Assembly: GCA_033297075.1 (NCBI GenBank)
Contig: MU858246.1
Span: 1 to 64,000, forward strand
From: Rhypophila decipiens
Lineage: Eukaryota > Ascomycota > Sordariomycetes > Sordariales > Naviculisporaceae
Reading direction: 5' to 3'
Length of the DNA stretch: 64,000 bases
Shown here: piece after piece, positions 51,860 through 63,967 of the stretch
Layout of the letters: every line of letters begins with the position of its first letter
How positions within the stretch are numbered: position 1 is the stretch's first letter
Made by a program: the position numbers and the translations under genes
The notes under the pieces: model-generated
Database searches by the model: none
The model's input: only the letters and a program-made list of their open reading frames with translations
What the model was told of the DNA's origin: nothing

Positions 51860-52423
51860 TTAAATGTTGGTGCAGATATTGCTACCGGCAAAGTCGCGCC
51901 AGAAGGTCCTGTTGGGGCCGCTGCGGAACCACCAGCCCCGGGTCCACAGCCCGTAGGAGCGGTCCATTATGGCGTTGAATTCGGTCACCTCCCAGCCGGC
52001 GGCCCGCTCCGCGCCGTTATTGTAGTTGCACAGGGCCAGGAAGACGACTCCCCGGACGACGAAGTAGATGCTCTTGCCGCCCACGGCCCGCCCGTTGTTG
52101 AGCTCGTTGCGCATGGTGTCGGTGCACCAGTTGTAGTCGGCGTGGTTGGGGAACGGCGACCCGCCCCCGCCGCCCTGGCTGTCGCGCTTGCTGATCCTGC
52201 TGCTGCTCCTTCGTGCGGTGGCGGCGGTGATGGGGCCCTCGACGTCGGCGCGCTGGCCGAGGGCGACGCCGTCGTGGACTTGGATGGTGGTGATGTTGTG
52301 CCCGCCTGAGGCGTCAAAGTCGACGCGGTAAAGACCGGGCTCGATGTCAGCGGGGACGATGAAGGCTGTGGCTCCGCCTGCGAGCAGGGCGGGGAGGAGA
52401 GTGAAGAGGACTTTGAGCTGCAT
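51860..52423 (-). CDS. small secreted protein with a possible Kex2-processed propeptide
   Basis: A single exon of 187 residues. The signal peptide is MQLKVLFTLLPALLAGGATA. A segment of about 60 residues (IEPGLYRVDFDASGGHNITT...) ends in the dibasic site ISKRDS (about 77-82), suggesting removal of a propeptide. The mature part begins with a Gly run (GGGGGS), then a compact region with three cysteines (NWCTD, ALCNYNN, NICTNI) and many aromatic residues (LWTRGWWFRSGPNRTFWRDF). It ends a few residues after the last cysteine. Length, secretion and Cys content fit the small secreted proteins of fungi. I do not recognise the family and cannot assign a role. Confidence 0.7.
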   Translation of the reverse strand: MQLKVLFTLLPALLAGGATAFIVPADIEPGLYRVDFDASGGHNITTIQVHDGVALGQRADVEGPITAATARRSSSRISKRDSQGGGGGSPFPNHADYNWCTDTMRNELNNGRAVGGKSIYFVVRGVVFLALCNYNNGAERAAGWEVTEFNAIMDRSYGLWTRGWWFRSGPNRTFWRDFAGSNICTNI

Positions 52424-52584
52424 TTTGGCGATTTGTTGTGGTGGTATGCTGGACCTTGGCTGGGGGAGGGTGATAATGTGTTTTTGGGGAGAAGGAGATA
52501 GGCAGGCTTGTGAGATGTTGAGATGTCGAAGTCTGTCTGTCGAGAGAGAAGGTTAGATGATTGAAGACAGGAGATGTTGCTCTT

Positions 52585-52590
52585 CTTATA
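52585..52590 (-). promoter_or_regulatory. TATA-like box
   Basis: TATAAG on the minus strand about 165 nt upstream of the ATG at 52423. Confidence 0.35.
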
Positions 52591-55070
52591 GATCTTTGAG
52601 GTGTTTGAGGACGGACTGATCTCTCGACCCGCAGACGGATAGTCTTGCTCTTCTCCGCCGCCGACGCTCCTGCTTGAACCAACGACAGAGTCATAATGCT
52701 CTTGTCGTGAGAATAGAATCCGAAAAATCCGAATCTGCCCTCGGTGTCCGCTCGGCTCAGCTTAGAAGTTGGTTGGGCTGACAGGATTATCCTGTCGCAT
52801 CACCGCAGCTGGCCATCGGCGGCTTGAGTGAGGCTTCATCCCATGGCCCACTACTATATCGCCTGGGATAGCAGAGTAGGATGAGTCTTGTGATATCAGG
52901 CGATGATGGTTGCTCTCGGAGAACAGTGTTATGCGAGTCCTACCTATTCGCATCTTCTCCGGAGCGTATACTGAACAATGCTGTTCCTATTGCCTGCCGG
53001 ATGCATCATAATGGGCCGGCCTGTTCCGGTTTCTCTCGTTACTCTGGTTACGTGTTGGTCTGTTGGTCCCTGTTTGGCATGTCAGAGTGACGATCACGGT
53101 GTGAGTTGACTACTATACACTAGCCATCTGGGAAAGATTTCAGGTTCGGGAGCCTGTATTTCCCTACCCTGCCCCTTTTCCAACATCCTTGGGGGGGGAA
53201 GGATTCTGCAACCTAATTATGATTGGGCGGTGGTTGAAAAGTCTAGGGGTGATGGTTACATCGGCCTATTGCCGTTTATGTGCAAGGCACTGAACTGGTA
53301 TGGCGCAGGGCAGATGTAGATACATTACTAAAAGACGCGCGAATATAATGGTCTTACTTCCCGGTATGCCAAGCGGGTCGCACCTTTATAAACTGCGTGC
53401 TTAGATTGGGAAATCCTTCTTGGTAGGTGGTACAAGGCGTATATGCAGTGTGGCACTGAGGAGGAGGATGTTGGGGATTTTCAATGTAACTCGTCAGATT
53501 ACGGGGTCTTGGCTCTGTCCTGAACAGCTCGATGAGGAGCTTTGACACCGGTTGGCACTGATAGCCAGGCATGGTTTAGTATTAGCAATGCTACTGTGAT
53601 TAGAGTCCTGTTCACTAGGGACCGAGTTGCTACAGAAAGAAGGCTGGCAGAAATGACGAGTTTGGCAGACATGCAAAGTGGGAGCGCAGACGGCCCCTGA
53701 GAATCCAGAGCTCAGTATCATTACATAACTCCTTTCGGACTACAGACCTCCGTACCTAGCATTGATTCGAAAGCGAAGCACCGAGTCCACGCGAAGCGTT
53801 CCATGAGGTCCAAATCGCGAAAGTGGTCAACAAACTCGGCAAAAGTCCACACCTCGAGTGCGGATGGATATAGAGAAGCAATAGCGCAAGGCAAGCCCTT
53901 CAGTCTCTCCTGGAAATCCGGGGGGCAACGGGCAGGTGCGTTGATTGCTTTTGCGCACAACGTTCTCCATCACTGTTACTCTTAGGTGTGGGACGCGGTG
54001 GCTGTCGAAGTGCTGGTCGAGCTGCAATCGAGAGCCCTTGGGCTCATTCCCCCTAGAGCTATAACTGACTCTCTGACCCCATGGTGCCCAAGAAAAAAAG
54101 CAAGATATTTATACCACTTCCCAGCCGCGAGTGGTTTGAACTGAGGATTTGAGTCGTCATATTGGGAGATCCGGGCAATCCAAAAACGAAACAAGGCAAG
54201 TTCAAGGCAGCTGGTAGAAGTTACCTTCATATTCTTTATGTTGGCTTCCATTGAACTCTGACTGTAGATCACCATGCGAGCTGTAACACCCTCTTGAGGA
54301 TCATTCCACGGTAGTTCATTTCGAAATTGTTGCATTGCTGTTGAGGGACTTGCATTGTGTGGGTAAATCGTGCACATCAAACACGCTCGGCCAAAACATC
54401 ATGGGGCTATATGGGGCCCGAATAGGCCAATGAGAAGCCATCATGGCATCATCTCAACACAAGAAAAGTACTCCCCACTGGGGAAATCCTTTTCTTTTTT
54501 CCTATGGGCAAGCCTGTTCGTCTCTCTGAGCTGAGCTGCACATCTTTTCTACTCGGAGAGTGTGAGTAAATTATATTCGTGCTTTGAAGACTCAATAAAA
54601 TCTTCTGCACTGCTCGACTTTTCTTGCTTTTTTCCGCTGTTTCATGGCCGCACATCAATGCGTAACAAGACCGATCTCGTCCCAGCATCATCTCAAACGC
54701 CAGCAATCCATCACGGACGACCTCCGGTAGATGAGAAAAGATCGGCGATCGGCATAAGATGAGATGGCTGCATGTAACTCCAACCGTTACCAATTGATGG
54801 AGACGGGGGACAATGACGGCATACAGTGAATGCACATGGTGTTTCCCGCCTCAACTGGCCAGTACTGCTCAGACGAAGACCTTGACTTTCGGCTTGATCT
54901 TGGTAAAGACTGTTTCGCGTAACGCCAGCCAGGTCTCATCATGGCATCCGAACTCTGACAGGTCGGTATGATCTACACGTTCAACCTTGGAGGCAACATC
55001 AGACCGCCAGTCGACCGCAAACCGGGCCGGCTGTCTCCATGGTTCATCTGATGTCGCCAAGTGCAACCGA
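52591..55070. other. 2.5-kb gene-poor gap
   Basis: Minus-strand frames at 53721-53960 and 53982-54380 have partly protein-like composition but could not be joined by acceptable splice sites and have no recognised domain. A G9 run lies near 53193. No gene is supported. Confidence 0.45.
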
Positions 55071-55077
55071 TATAAAA
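55071..55077 (+). promoter_or_regulatory. TATA box
   Basis: TATAAAA, about 205 nt upstream of the ATG at 55280; a long CT-rich leader lies between. Confidence 0.45.
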
Positions 55078-55279
55078 TGAATGTACATCCCAGACTCAGG
55101 CTCTCACTTTCCTCTGCCCTTCCTTGCATCCACCATCCACGGCTTCATCTTCAAACCCATTCATTTCTATAGAGTTGATCTCTCTTTCTTTCTCTACGAA
55201 CAAGTTCTGTGAACTTCCTTTCACTTACAATCTTTAATACCTTTCGACCACTACACCGCAAGCCGGTCTTTACCTCAAG

Positions 55280-55696
55280 ATGTACACCAAAACCTTCCTC
55301 CTCGCCCTCTTCACGGCCTCCCTCGCCTCCGCGGGTGTTATTTCCACCCGGCAAAACAACAACAATAACAACAATAACAACAATAACGCAGGCGCAGCAA
55401 ACGGGGCAGCAGACTTTGGCTCCTGCAACCCAACAATCGACTTTCAACTCGGCCGTGCCGGCCGAAAGCCCGACGAAGGCACGTTCTTGCCCACCGACGC
55501 AGTCGTCGCCCAAGGTCAACAAGATGCCTTGAACCCCAACATCATCACCAACCGCGTCTGCGACCAATTGACCAACGTCTGCGACGCCAACGATGCCGCC
55601 AAGGCCCTCTGTGAAGATGCCAAGGCAGTCGTTGCTGCATTAGGCACAAAGGATGCCACTACGGCCGATGCTTTCAACCAGGCTTTGGGTTTCTAA
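55280..55696 (+). CDS. small conserved-type secreted protein with Asn run
   Basis: An intronless frame of 138 residues with signal peptide MYTKTFLLALFTASLASAG, then VISTRQ followed by eleven Asn residues encoded by AAC/AAT triplets. The remainder resembles a conserved fungal secreted family as I remember it: ADFGSCNPTIDFQLGRAGRK, LPTDAVVAQGQQDALNPNII, TNRVCDQLTNVCDANDAAKA, and LGTKDATTADAFNQALGF. Cysteines at GSCNP, RVCDQ, NVCDA and ALCED could make two disulfides. Function of the family is not known to me. The Asn run is placed between the signal peptide and the conserved part, where a length change should be harmless. Confidence 0.8.
   Translation: MYTKTFLLALFTASLASAGVISTRQNNNNNNNNNNNAGAANGAADFGSCNPTIDFQLGRAGRKPDEGTFLPTDAVVAQGQQDALNPNIITNRVCDQLTNVCDANDAAKALCEDAKAVVAALGTKDATTADAFNQALGF
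55360..55388 (+). repeat. AAC/AAT trinucleotide run
   Basis: Nine or more AAC/AAT triplets in phase with the reading frame, encoding poly-Asn in the secreted protein. Confidence 0.85.
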
Positions 55697-56534
55697 GGGG
55701 AAATGTCAAGCATGGACACGTCTGTCGGCTGTCCGCGGGGAAAAGGTAGCTTGATTCCCTTTGGCGGCAAACAACCTTGGGATCACGGGGGTTTGGTCGA
55801 GAGGAGTCGTAGGGACAACGGAAAGAAATAACAGCGCATATAATATCAAGACTTATTATGTTCCTCTTTGGCCTTATACAGCAAATGCGTCCCATCATCT
55901 TGTTTTTAAGATGTGTATAGGCCTGAATGGCGGGAAAGATGGGTGTGGAATATGATGAACCAACCATTTTTCACTTCGGTACAGCATCAGCTTTGTAGAA
56001 AAAGAGGTACATGCCTTCAAAGTTTGTTTCTTGGCGACGACATCGGGATGTGTTATGTGGTCTTTTACCCTTGGGTTGCACGGATAGGTCTCAACACCTT
56101 GCTCTACCATTATACATCCTGGTGCTAGATGTAGTACATTCGGTGAGGATCCTGGAATCAAGGTGAAGTTCCGGGATCCAAGGTGAGCGAAAAAGGCTTA
56201 GCGTAGCCCCCAACCAGCACCTCGCCACCATTGATGCCTGGAGTTGGAGGTCAAGTGCTTGTGTGACATGGGCTTCCGCGAACGCGCAGTTGCGCAAACC
56301 AAAGGTCTCGACTCGACAACCGCTCCTCGCAGTTCATTTCGGTCCGGCGCGTTGGCTTTAAGCCGAATGATCACCACGACAACACTATGAGTTCTGTTGA
56401 GTCTTAATGCCAACGAATGCCCGCGAAAGATTATCGGTCCCTTCCCCATCCGCCGACTCCTCCTCACTCAAAAATATCCCTCATTTGATGATGCCATTCA
56501 TCGTTGCCTACCTCCCCCAAAACCGACATGCGAG
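55697..56534. other. intergenic region
   Basis: Terminator of the secreted-protein gene and promoter of the regulator; no feature recognised. Confidence 0.5.
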
Positions 56535-59500
56535 ATGAGTTCCAATACAAATAACCAACACGAGACTCACACGAGGCTCAGCCTTCAAGCTCCAGCAAAA
56601 GCAACAGTCAATCACAGAGTGCGCCAAAGGGAAAAACGCAACCTGCAAGCATGGTGCGAGGGTAAGAGAACAGACCCCCAGCAGGATCCATAACTCAAAC
56701 GGGCTCCCACTCACTGACTCATCAGGGTGCCGCAGACGAAAGATCAAATGCGATCAAGCTGAACCAAAATGCGGACCTTGTGCCAGGTTCGGAATTGACT
56801 GTATAGTACGCAAGCCTGGAGCCACCAGCACACCTGGAATCAAAAAAGAGCCTGTGATACTGGCGCCCGATACTAAGGGTGAGGATTGGAGTCCTGATCT
56901 CCTCGCGCAAATGACCAACCCGTTAACCGATATAGGAGAAGACTTGCCCGTCGGTGCCAACAAATTTCAGGTCATTGATCTTAACTCTTATGCCATGTCG
57001 TTGGTTTTCCCAAGCGAGGAAGAAGACGATGGGGTTGAATCGCCCCCGAACTCTCAACAACACCAATCCTTTCTTCTCGATGGCCTCGGTGGTCAGTCAG
57101 CTAGCGGTCAGAAGGAGCCGGAAATCAGTCTGGCCACCTATCACCCATCTGCAAATGATTCCCCTCTCACGAACGGCCACACCGCAGCACTGTTCTGGCA
57201 CTTTATCAACGTGGTAGCACCCACAATCTCTCTTTATGAAAGTAGCGGCATGTACAATGGACGATTTGCCTTGGTCAAGCCCATACCAGTGAAAGTTCCA
57301 TATGCCGCCCCTGAGGTGTCGCTCTGGACAGGTAAGTACACGTTTTGATTTTGGTGCAGCTGATGGTTCCCGTGCTGACCTCAGAAATTATAGAATCGTT
57401 TCCCATGATGTCCTTCCACCATCCAGCCCTTTTGCAGGCAATGCTGGCCCTTTCCAGTCTGCATAGCGCCAAACTTCAACAAGTCCCACCTACAGCAGCC
57501 ATGAAGCACTATCATCTAGCGCTCAGGAGAACGGCAAGAAATATCCAGGACCCATCGAAGAAAGCTCACCCTGCAACGGCTGCGTGTATGCTCCTCCTTG
57601 CATATTTCGAAATGTGGATGCCCGATTTCGAGAGATGGCGAAACCATCTGAATGGGCTGAGCCAACTGTTCAACGACGGGCCCTCAGTGAACGCGGGCGC
57701 AGTTGTGGTGACAGCCGGGGAGTGGTCCTTCACTGTCCAGAGACCGGCAAACGAGAATATACTGGGAGCCGGATTAAGCATCGCCTCAGGCAGACGAAGT
57801 CCCGAGGAGTTTGACCAGCTACGTGAGGTCTACTGGTCTCTTTTCAGGATGGACGTCTTCCAAAGTTTTCTCGGTGGCACGAGTCCCTTCCTTGCCCCAC
57901 CACGCGCAAGGAGCCAGTACCCACCACGGGCCGGGATTGGTGACTTGATCGCGATTCACGGGACCTCGGACAATTTGTTTTCGTTGCTTCGGAAGGTGGC
58001 TGACTATGTCACCGAGGTTGAGGGGTGCAAAGCAGCTGCTATGAGGGAACCAGGCGTTGTGGTAGATGCCAGTGCGGAGAAGGAGGATAGCGCTCGGAGT
58101 GTCGACATATTTGCTGCTCGGCGTCGAGAGGGTGTTGGGAGAAATTTGGCGCGCTTGCAACAAGAGTTTGAAGACTTCAAACGCCATCTGGGAGAGGAAT
58201 ATGAGCCATTGGTCGATGAATCCTTTCCAGTTGGCCTTGCCTTGTCGTCATTCGGATCAAGCCAGCAGTTCCGCTCGTATGCAGTCGCAGGCATTTGGAT
58301 GAACTTCTATATGGGGCTTATCCACCTGCGCCAACTTGAGCTATCACTTTCACACCAGGAAACGGCTGCACCTGAGCTCAACGAGAGGATTTCACAAGAT
58401 ACGGCTCAGTTTGTCGACCACATTTGCCAAATTGCTGCCGGCCTCATGGCAGACATGGACGTTGCAGACAGCACTGCCACTCCGGCTCACGCTGCTGCTC
58501 TCATTGAAAGCTGTGTCCCCCTATCTATAGCGGGTGGCAAGATCACCGACATGAGCAAGCGGGACTGGGTCGTCCAATATCTGCTGGACGTCGAGCAATT
58601 GACAGGTTGCCAGTTGGCCACATATGCTCGGGAGGCTTGTGAGTCTTGCTGGGTCGAGATGGCGGCTTCAGGATGGGGGCCGCCGTACCTCAAGCTGGAG
58701 GATTCTGCGGCCTCTGGGACGTCCAGTGAGAAAGGTCGACATAATGTCGGCGGGGAGATCCGCAACCGGTCCCGGGCGTCGTCCGTGGTGTACCAGGACG
58801 AACAACATGATGCACCGGGACTTTTCGCCTTGGAAGGTAACCTCGACAAGCTCAATCTAACGGAGGGAGGTGGCGCTCGGAATGATGGACAGTTAGGAAC
58901 AAGCCAATATACTACCCGGAACCCCAGTACGGAAAGAGTCCAGGGCATGGAGGACTGGAAGCAGGCAGCCGAGGTGACGAGTCAGCTCAAGGCGAGGATC
59001 GAGCAGATGAAGGTAGGTCAATTACAGAGCGAACAGAGCGTATCAACACGCGACACAGGCGACATTATGGTTCGAAGACAACAAATCATGGATAAGAAGG
59101 CACACCTGTTGGATCTCAAGCGTGGAAGAGCGTATCAAAAGAGGCTCGAAGGCGGCCAGTTCGAGATTGCTGAAACACTGGCTTCGCAGTTTGTAGAGCA
59201 GTCGAATGCCACCGTGAAACGGCTAAACCTCCCAATTCAGCCAAAACAAGAGCGAGGAGAAAGGCCTGGAGTGGATGGGTCAATGGAGGCACCCAAAACG
59301 GAAACCTCAGTTGCTGTCACAACTAGCGACCTGGGCACGGATGACTCAAGCTGGTCGATGGAAGAAACCGATGACGAATCACAAGCATCGACAATCAAAT
59401 CAGAGGGAGTTGTCGACCCTGCGGCCCGTGTTTTGCGCATTGTTGAGCGAAATAAACAAAGGGTTGTCAAAGAAGTCTCCCAATATTGCAGACGAATTAT

Positions 59501-60802
59501 CGGGAATCGCCAACTGGCCCAACAACAGGGCCATGCTGTGGGTGATGGAGTCGACATGGGCGAAGACCGGCCACCAAGTGGCTCTTCAAAGCAAGGGAAA
59601 GGTATTGCTTCTTCCAGTGGTGGTGGAAGAGCTGACCAAAGAAAGACACAGTCGAAAGCTCGGAGAGGAAGAGGTGACGACGATGATAGGGAGGGCGACG
59701 AGCGTGACGAAAGACGCCCGAATAAGAAACCGAGGGTCTCAGCAGACGGAACTGCGGCGGAAGGATTGAAACTGGCATGCCCGTATTTCAAGAGGAATCC
59801 CAAGGCGCCGAGGATAGGACAGTCATGTGCAGGACCTGGCTGGAACACGATTCATAGACTCAAGTAAGTTGGTGCCAACATGACGAATATGGATGCTGAA
59901 AGTGCCCTCACTGACTTTGTTTGACAATGCAGAGAGCACCTTTATCGACGCCATGTTTGTGTCAGATGCCTCCGCTGTAGTGCTTCATTCCATTCAGAAG
60001 ACGACCTTGTTGCGCATTCACGAGCTGCTACAGCATGCATCGTGAGCTGTACGACAATCGATCCCGACGATGGGTTTGAGAAGCACCAAGAAGTGCTACT
60101 GCGCCGGCGATGGAAGGTGATAACCACGACGGAGGAACAGTGGTGTCAGGTGTACAAGATCCTGTTTCCCGACGACAGTGAGGATCTGGTGCCATCTCCA
60201 TGTAAGTCAGAATAGACACCGACAATAGTTTGGAAGATGCTTACCCAAGGGAAACAGACTACCAAGACCACAGAACGATGACGGATGAGTTTGCGCGGTT
60301 CGAATTGTTTCTTCGAAGAGAAACAAGTCGGCTGTTGGAAGAACGATTGAACGAGTCACTTCTCGACGGGAACGCAAATCTTGATCCTGCGAGCTTGGCG
60401 GGGCAGTTGTCTGCCGTGGTGAATGAGATCCAGTCGCAAGCCATTCGATCGTACCGGAACAGTTCAGAGGTGGAACTCGGTGTGGCTCCTCATCCGGGTG
60501 AGGGTCAAGAGGAAGGAAGTCATGGAGGCTCCGATCGCACCACCTCGGTATTATCACCCCACATAAACATTTCGGAAATTCTGGCAAGAACACCCGGTCC
60601 AAACCTCGGGCAGGGTTCATCCACCCCAAGTCAACAAACCCGGAGTACTGGCCAGGAAAGCTCGACCGAACGTCTCGACGCGGGGAATACTACTCATGAT
60701 TTTGGGAGCTGGTATGATCTTTCACTGTCCACGGATTTTGACTTTGGAGAGATTGATGAGGCGGGAAACTGGACTGGAAATGATTGGGATATTGAGCCAT
60801 AA
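56535..60802 (+). CDS. zinc-cluster transcription factor fused to a Cys/His-rich C-terminal domain
   Basis: Five exons, 56535-56661, 56726-57331, 57394-59863, 59933-60201 and 60258-60802, give 1338 residues, all junctions in frame. The Zn2Cys6 cluster is at 41-68 (Cys41, 44, 51, 58, 61, 68; CEGCRRRKIKCD) and is split by intron 1 within codon 43. A fungal-specific regulatory domain of the PF11951 (DUF3468) type follows to about 690, recognisable in MMSFHHPALLQAMLALSSLH and DWVVQYLLDVEQLTGCQLA. A long polar, acidic and Lys/Arg-rich segment leads to a second module at about 1038-1180: ACPYFKRNPKAPRIGQSCAG, PGWNTIHRLKEHLYRRH, CVRCLRCSASFHSEDDLVAH, then KILFPDDSEDLVPSPYYQ, which I know as the core of separate fungal C2H2-like proteins. 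The frame runs through without a stop. Likely nuclear; targets unknown. Confidence 0.8.
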
Positions 60803-63081
60803 GATTGTTCCTTGACTGGCTCCCTGTATGTTTCGTTTTCGCGTTCCTGCCGCTGTCGAATATGATCGGGCTGAACCAAGGTTTTCTCAGCGACTGATCA
60901 CATGTTTCAATTTTGTGTCATGCAGTGCTGTGCGGAAGGATCAACCGGACGTTTCTTCCACATTTCGTGATCCTCGAAGAGTTTTGCCTACTTGCTCCAC
61001 TCCAAACCCGTATTTGGGACATTTCCCTTAATAATCGGAGATCTTCTCTACTTTTTCTGGTTTCCCATCAACTGAAGCTCAAACCGCCACCCCGGGCGGT
61101 GGACGAGCCTTACAAAATTTCGCGTTCGTCAACTTTTCTTTTCCATGAATTTGTTGGATAACGATGGTAGGTGACCATTCCCCTTCACCCGTGGCACATT
61201 GCCTTTAATCAGCGAGCACCCAACGTGCCTTTTTGGTATTGTTTCATAGCACATTGAACAAGATCACCCACAAGTCTTCGTCCAATTCACTGTGAGCAGA
61301 TAAAAGTGGTCCGCAAAATTAAGTCAACTCGTAGCACATAGCCCTTCAATCGTCAGGAAAGATCTCTCCCACCACAAGGCTCTCCAGTGCAAACGATGTC
61401 ACTGTGGCATCCGGGGTAAAGCTTGGGAGTCCTGAACGGATCATCGGGATGTAACACAAGAGTGACCCAGACAGATCATCGCAGCGTTCTAGATGAAAAT
61501 CCGTCATCAGGTCCGTTCCTTCGCCCATTCCCCCTAGGATGAAGAAAATCGGTGCTTTTAAGACTTAGAAGGTCCAGACACCAGTGCCACCATGGGATCG
61601 AGTCAAGCTCACTATGGCCGAGTCCAATGGCGATTTACTCTCCCCATGAATATAAAATGTCTATTGCAAAAGATAGCAATCATGCCAAGCTATTATATGC
61701 ACCCATCGCCATCTAGCCGCTCGCTGCGGGGTTTGGTAGATGTGTCGAGACGGCGTGTCATACGAAACGGGGCGGCAATGATTCCGGGACTTGCACGCAT
61801 GGGAAATATGAGCTTAATTTACCCCGGGTTTTGACTTGGCCCCCGACCCAGAGTCCAACGACCCCAGGCACCGCCGGATGGATTAAAGTCGTCGAAAGCT
61901 AATATACACCACATCCACCACTTATATCATCTCTTGGTCCAAAACAGGCAAGTTATTGCGGGCTCTCATCAGCACACCGGGCGAGTGGAATTCGTTTCCA
62001 AGCTCTCGACAACCAAGACTTGGTCGGTACTAATTACTAATATTAATGACCATTGTTCAATACAAAAAGTTTCCGCACGAAGGGACCATGTACAAACACC
62101 ACGGTCGTATTCTAGTACAACGGGGCAAAGCTCCGATGTCGTACTCGCGTGCACTTATTTACAGAGTAGTCCTCAGTCACTGTAGAGACATATCTCATCC
62201 CACGACCCACAACCTTGGGCAAGTGCTATTGTTACTTTCACTATCCAAGCCACGGGATCGAGCTGATTTGGGTACGGTGATCGGATATTAATGACATAAT
62301 TTTGCGGATAGCAAAGGTACGGTGGTCCGAATGGTAACCACAATACAAGCCGTCAATGAGTGATAGGGTGGTTCCTGTAAGCCTTTTGACGAGAGTAGAG
62401 ACGATTCACGATTGGCAACGAGCACTTGAGCAAACCAACAAGGTTGAATCTCGCAGTAGGTATTTCCTGCCAAATAAGCCATGAAGATCCGAACAACATC
62501 TAGATGAAGGCGCACAAATGCGAAAAAGGAATGCCCATTTGGTGCGGTTGCCAGACGCCTGGATTGGAGCGGCAAGACTTACCCCAATACCAGTCTCTGA
62601 TTCCCCAATATCGGTGGCCCTCGAATCGACTTTTTACACTTGTTTATTAAACTCGTCTATGAAACGGGGGCGCGGCTAAAACCTATGGCTCGGATAATAC
62701 CTTGTTATTAACAGACCACACCGAACACAGATATTGCATTCTGCCCTGGCATCACCCCGGCTCTCGATATATAGAACTGTCGTAACATTTGGGGTAGGCC
62801 ATCGCGTATCATTGAGCCCACGCACAGAAGAGAGGCCAAAATCCACCAAACACACGATCGGATGGGCCGCATTGTAGCATGCGGTTCGGATGTCGTTACC
62901 GACAAGGTGTGTGTGGGGTCCCTCGTGCCAGGCTGTCAGTCTTCTTTCGACTTCATCATGGTTCCGGACTTCGATGCCCGATCCCCACAATCCGGAGCTA
63001 TCCCAAAAAGGTCGGGGAGGCGGAAATATGGGGATATATCGAAAACGGGGAAGTAATTAAATGACCTTCCTCTACACGCAG
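60803..63081. other. 2.3-kb gap without a recognised gene
   Basis: Short frames only, on both strands, none protein-like. Confidence 0.5.
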
Positions 63082-63090
63082 TATAAAATA
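63082..63090 (+). promoter_or_regulatory. TATA box
   Basis: TATAAAATA, about 100 nt upstream of the ATG at 63189. Confidence 0.55.
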
Positions 63091-63188
63091 CGCGAGAGCC
63101 TCCAGTTCCCTAGCTCCTCGTAGTCTAACACGCCTCACTCAACAACCTACCAGGACAAAAAAGGAACGAAAAACAATAAGCCTGCAAG

Positions 63189-63967
63189 ATGGTAGCCCCA
63201 ACAACCCTCCTCTCCCTCCTCGGCCTCGCCACGGCGGTCTCAGCCCAAACCAACACCACCCGCCTGCGATACATGCCCTTCGGCGACTCCATCACCGAAA
63301 TCGTCTGCTGGCGCTCCAAGCTCTGGAACAAGCTCCAATCCACCGAGTGGGCGACCGTGGACTTTGTCGGCTCCGGCAAGACAGAAAACAACTGCCGCGA
63401 CACCAAGTATGACCGCGACAATGAAGGACACTCCGGCTTCCTCGCCATCAACATTGCCAACCAGAACCAGCTCGTCGGATGGCTCCAGCGCAACCCCGCC
63501 GATGTGATCACCATGCACCTGGGCACCAACGACATTGTGCAGCAGAATAAAGCCGTGACGGATATCATTGCCGCTTTTACCAAGCTGGTCAAGCAGATGC
63601 GTGATTCGAATCCCAAGATGAAGATTGTGGTATGTATCTTTTCTCACATCCGTACTTATTACCCTTACGTCAGTACAAATCCTGACCATTTGGGCTATAG
63701 GTAGCACAAATCATCCCCCTAGGACTCGGCAACTTCAACGCCAAGGTGCAAGAACTCAACCGGGCGATCCCCACCTGGGCCGCACAGCAAAACACCACGC
63801 AATCGCCTATCTGGGTCGTCGATCAGTTCACCGGCTTCAGCGGCTCATCCGACAACCGCGACGGTGTCCATCCCAATGACGGCGGCGATAACAAGATGGC
63901 GAATATCTGGTATCCCGCTGTGGTTAGGGCTTTGGAGGCTGCAAAGGCTGATAAGCTGGCTTTGTAA
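63189..63967 (+). CDS. secreted CE3-type SGNH acetylxylan esterase
   Basis: Exons 63189-63629 and 63701-63967 (71-nt intron, GTATGT...CTATAG, phase 0) give 235 residues. The signal peptide is MVAPTTLLSLLGLATAVSAQ. SGNH blocks are clear: block I MPFGDSITE with nucleophile Ser34; block II around FVGSGKT and NEGHSGF; block III LGTNDIV with Asn114; block V DGVHPND with Asp201 and His204. The layout, including CW after the GDS block and the EGHSG motif, is that of carbohydrate esterase family 3. Predicted role: removal of acetyl groups from xylan outside the cell. Length is normal for the catalytic domain alone; no cellulose-binding module is attached, and the stop lies inside the window. With the feruloyl-esterase-like gene it indicates a plant-biomass-degrading lifestyle. 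Confidence 0.9.

Noticed and set aside
53721..54380. Two minus-strand frames that might form a gene
   Set aside because: No acceptable donor and acceptor join them in frame, and no domain is recognised.
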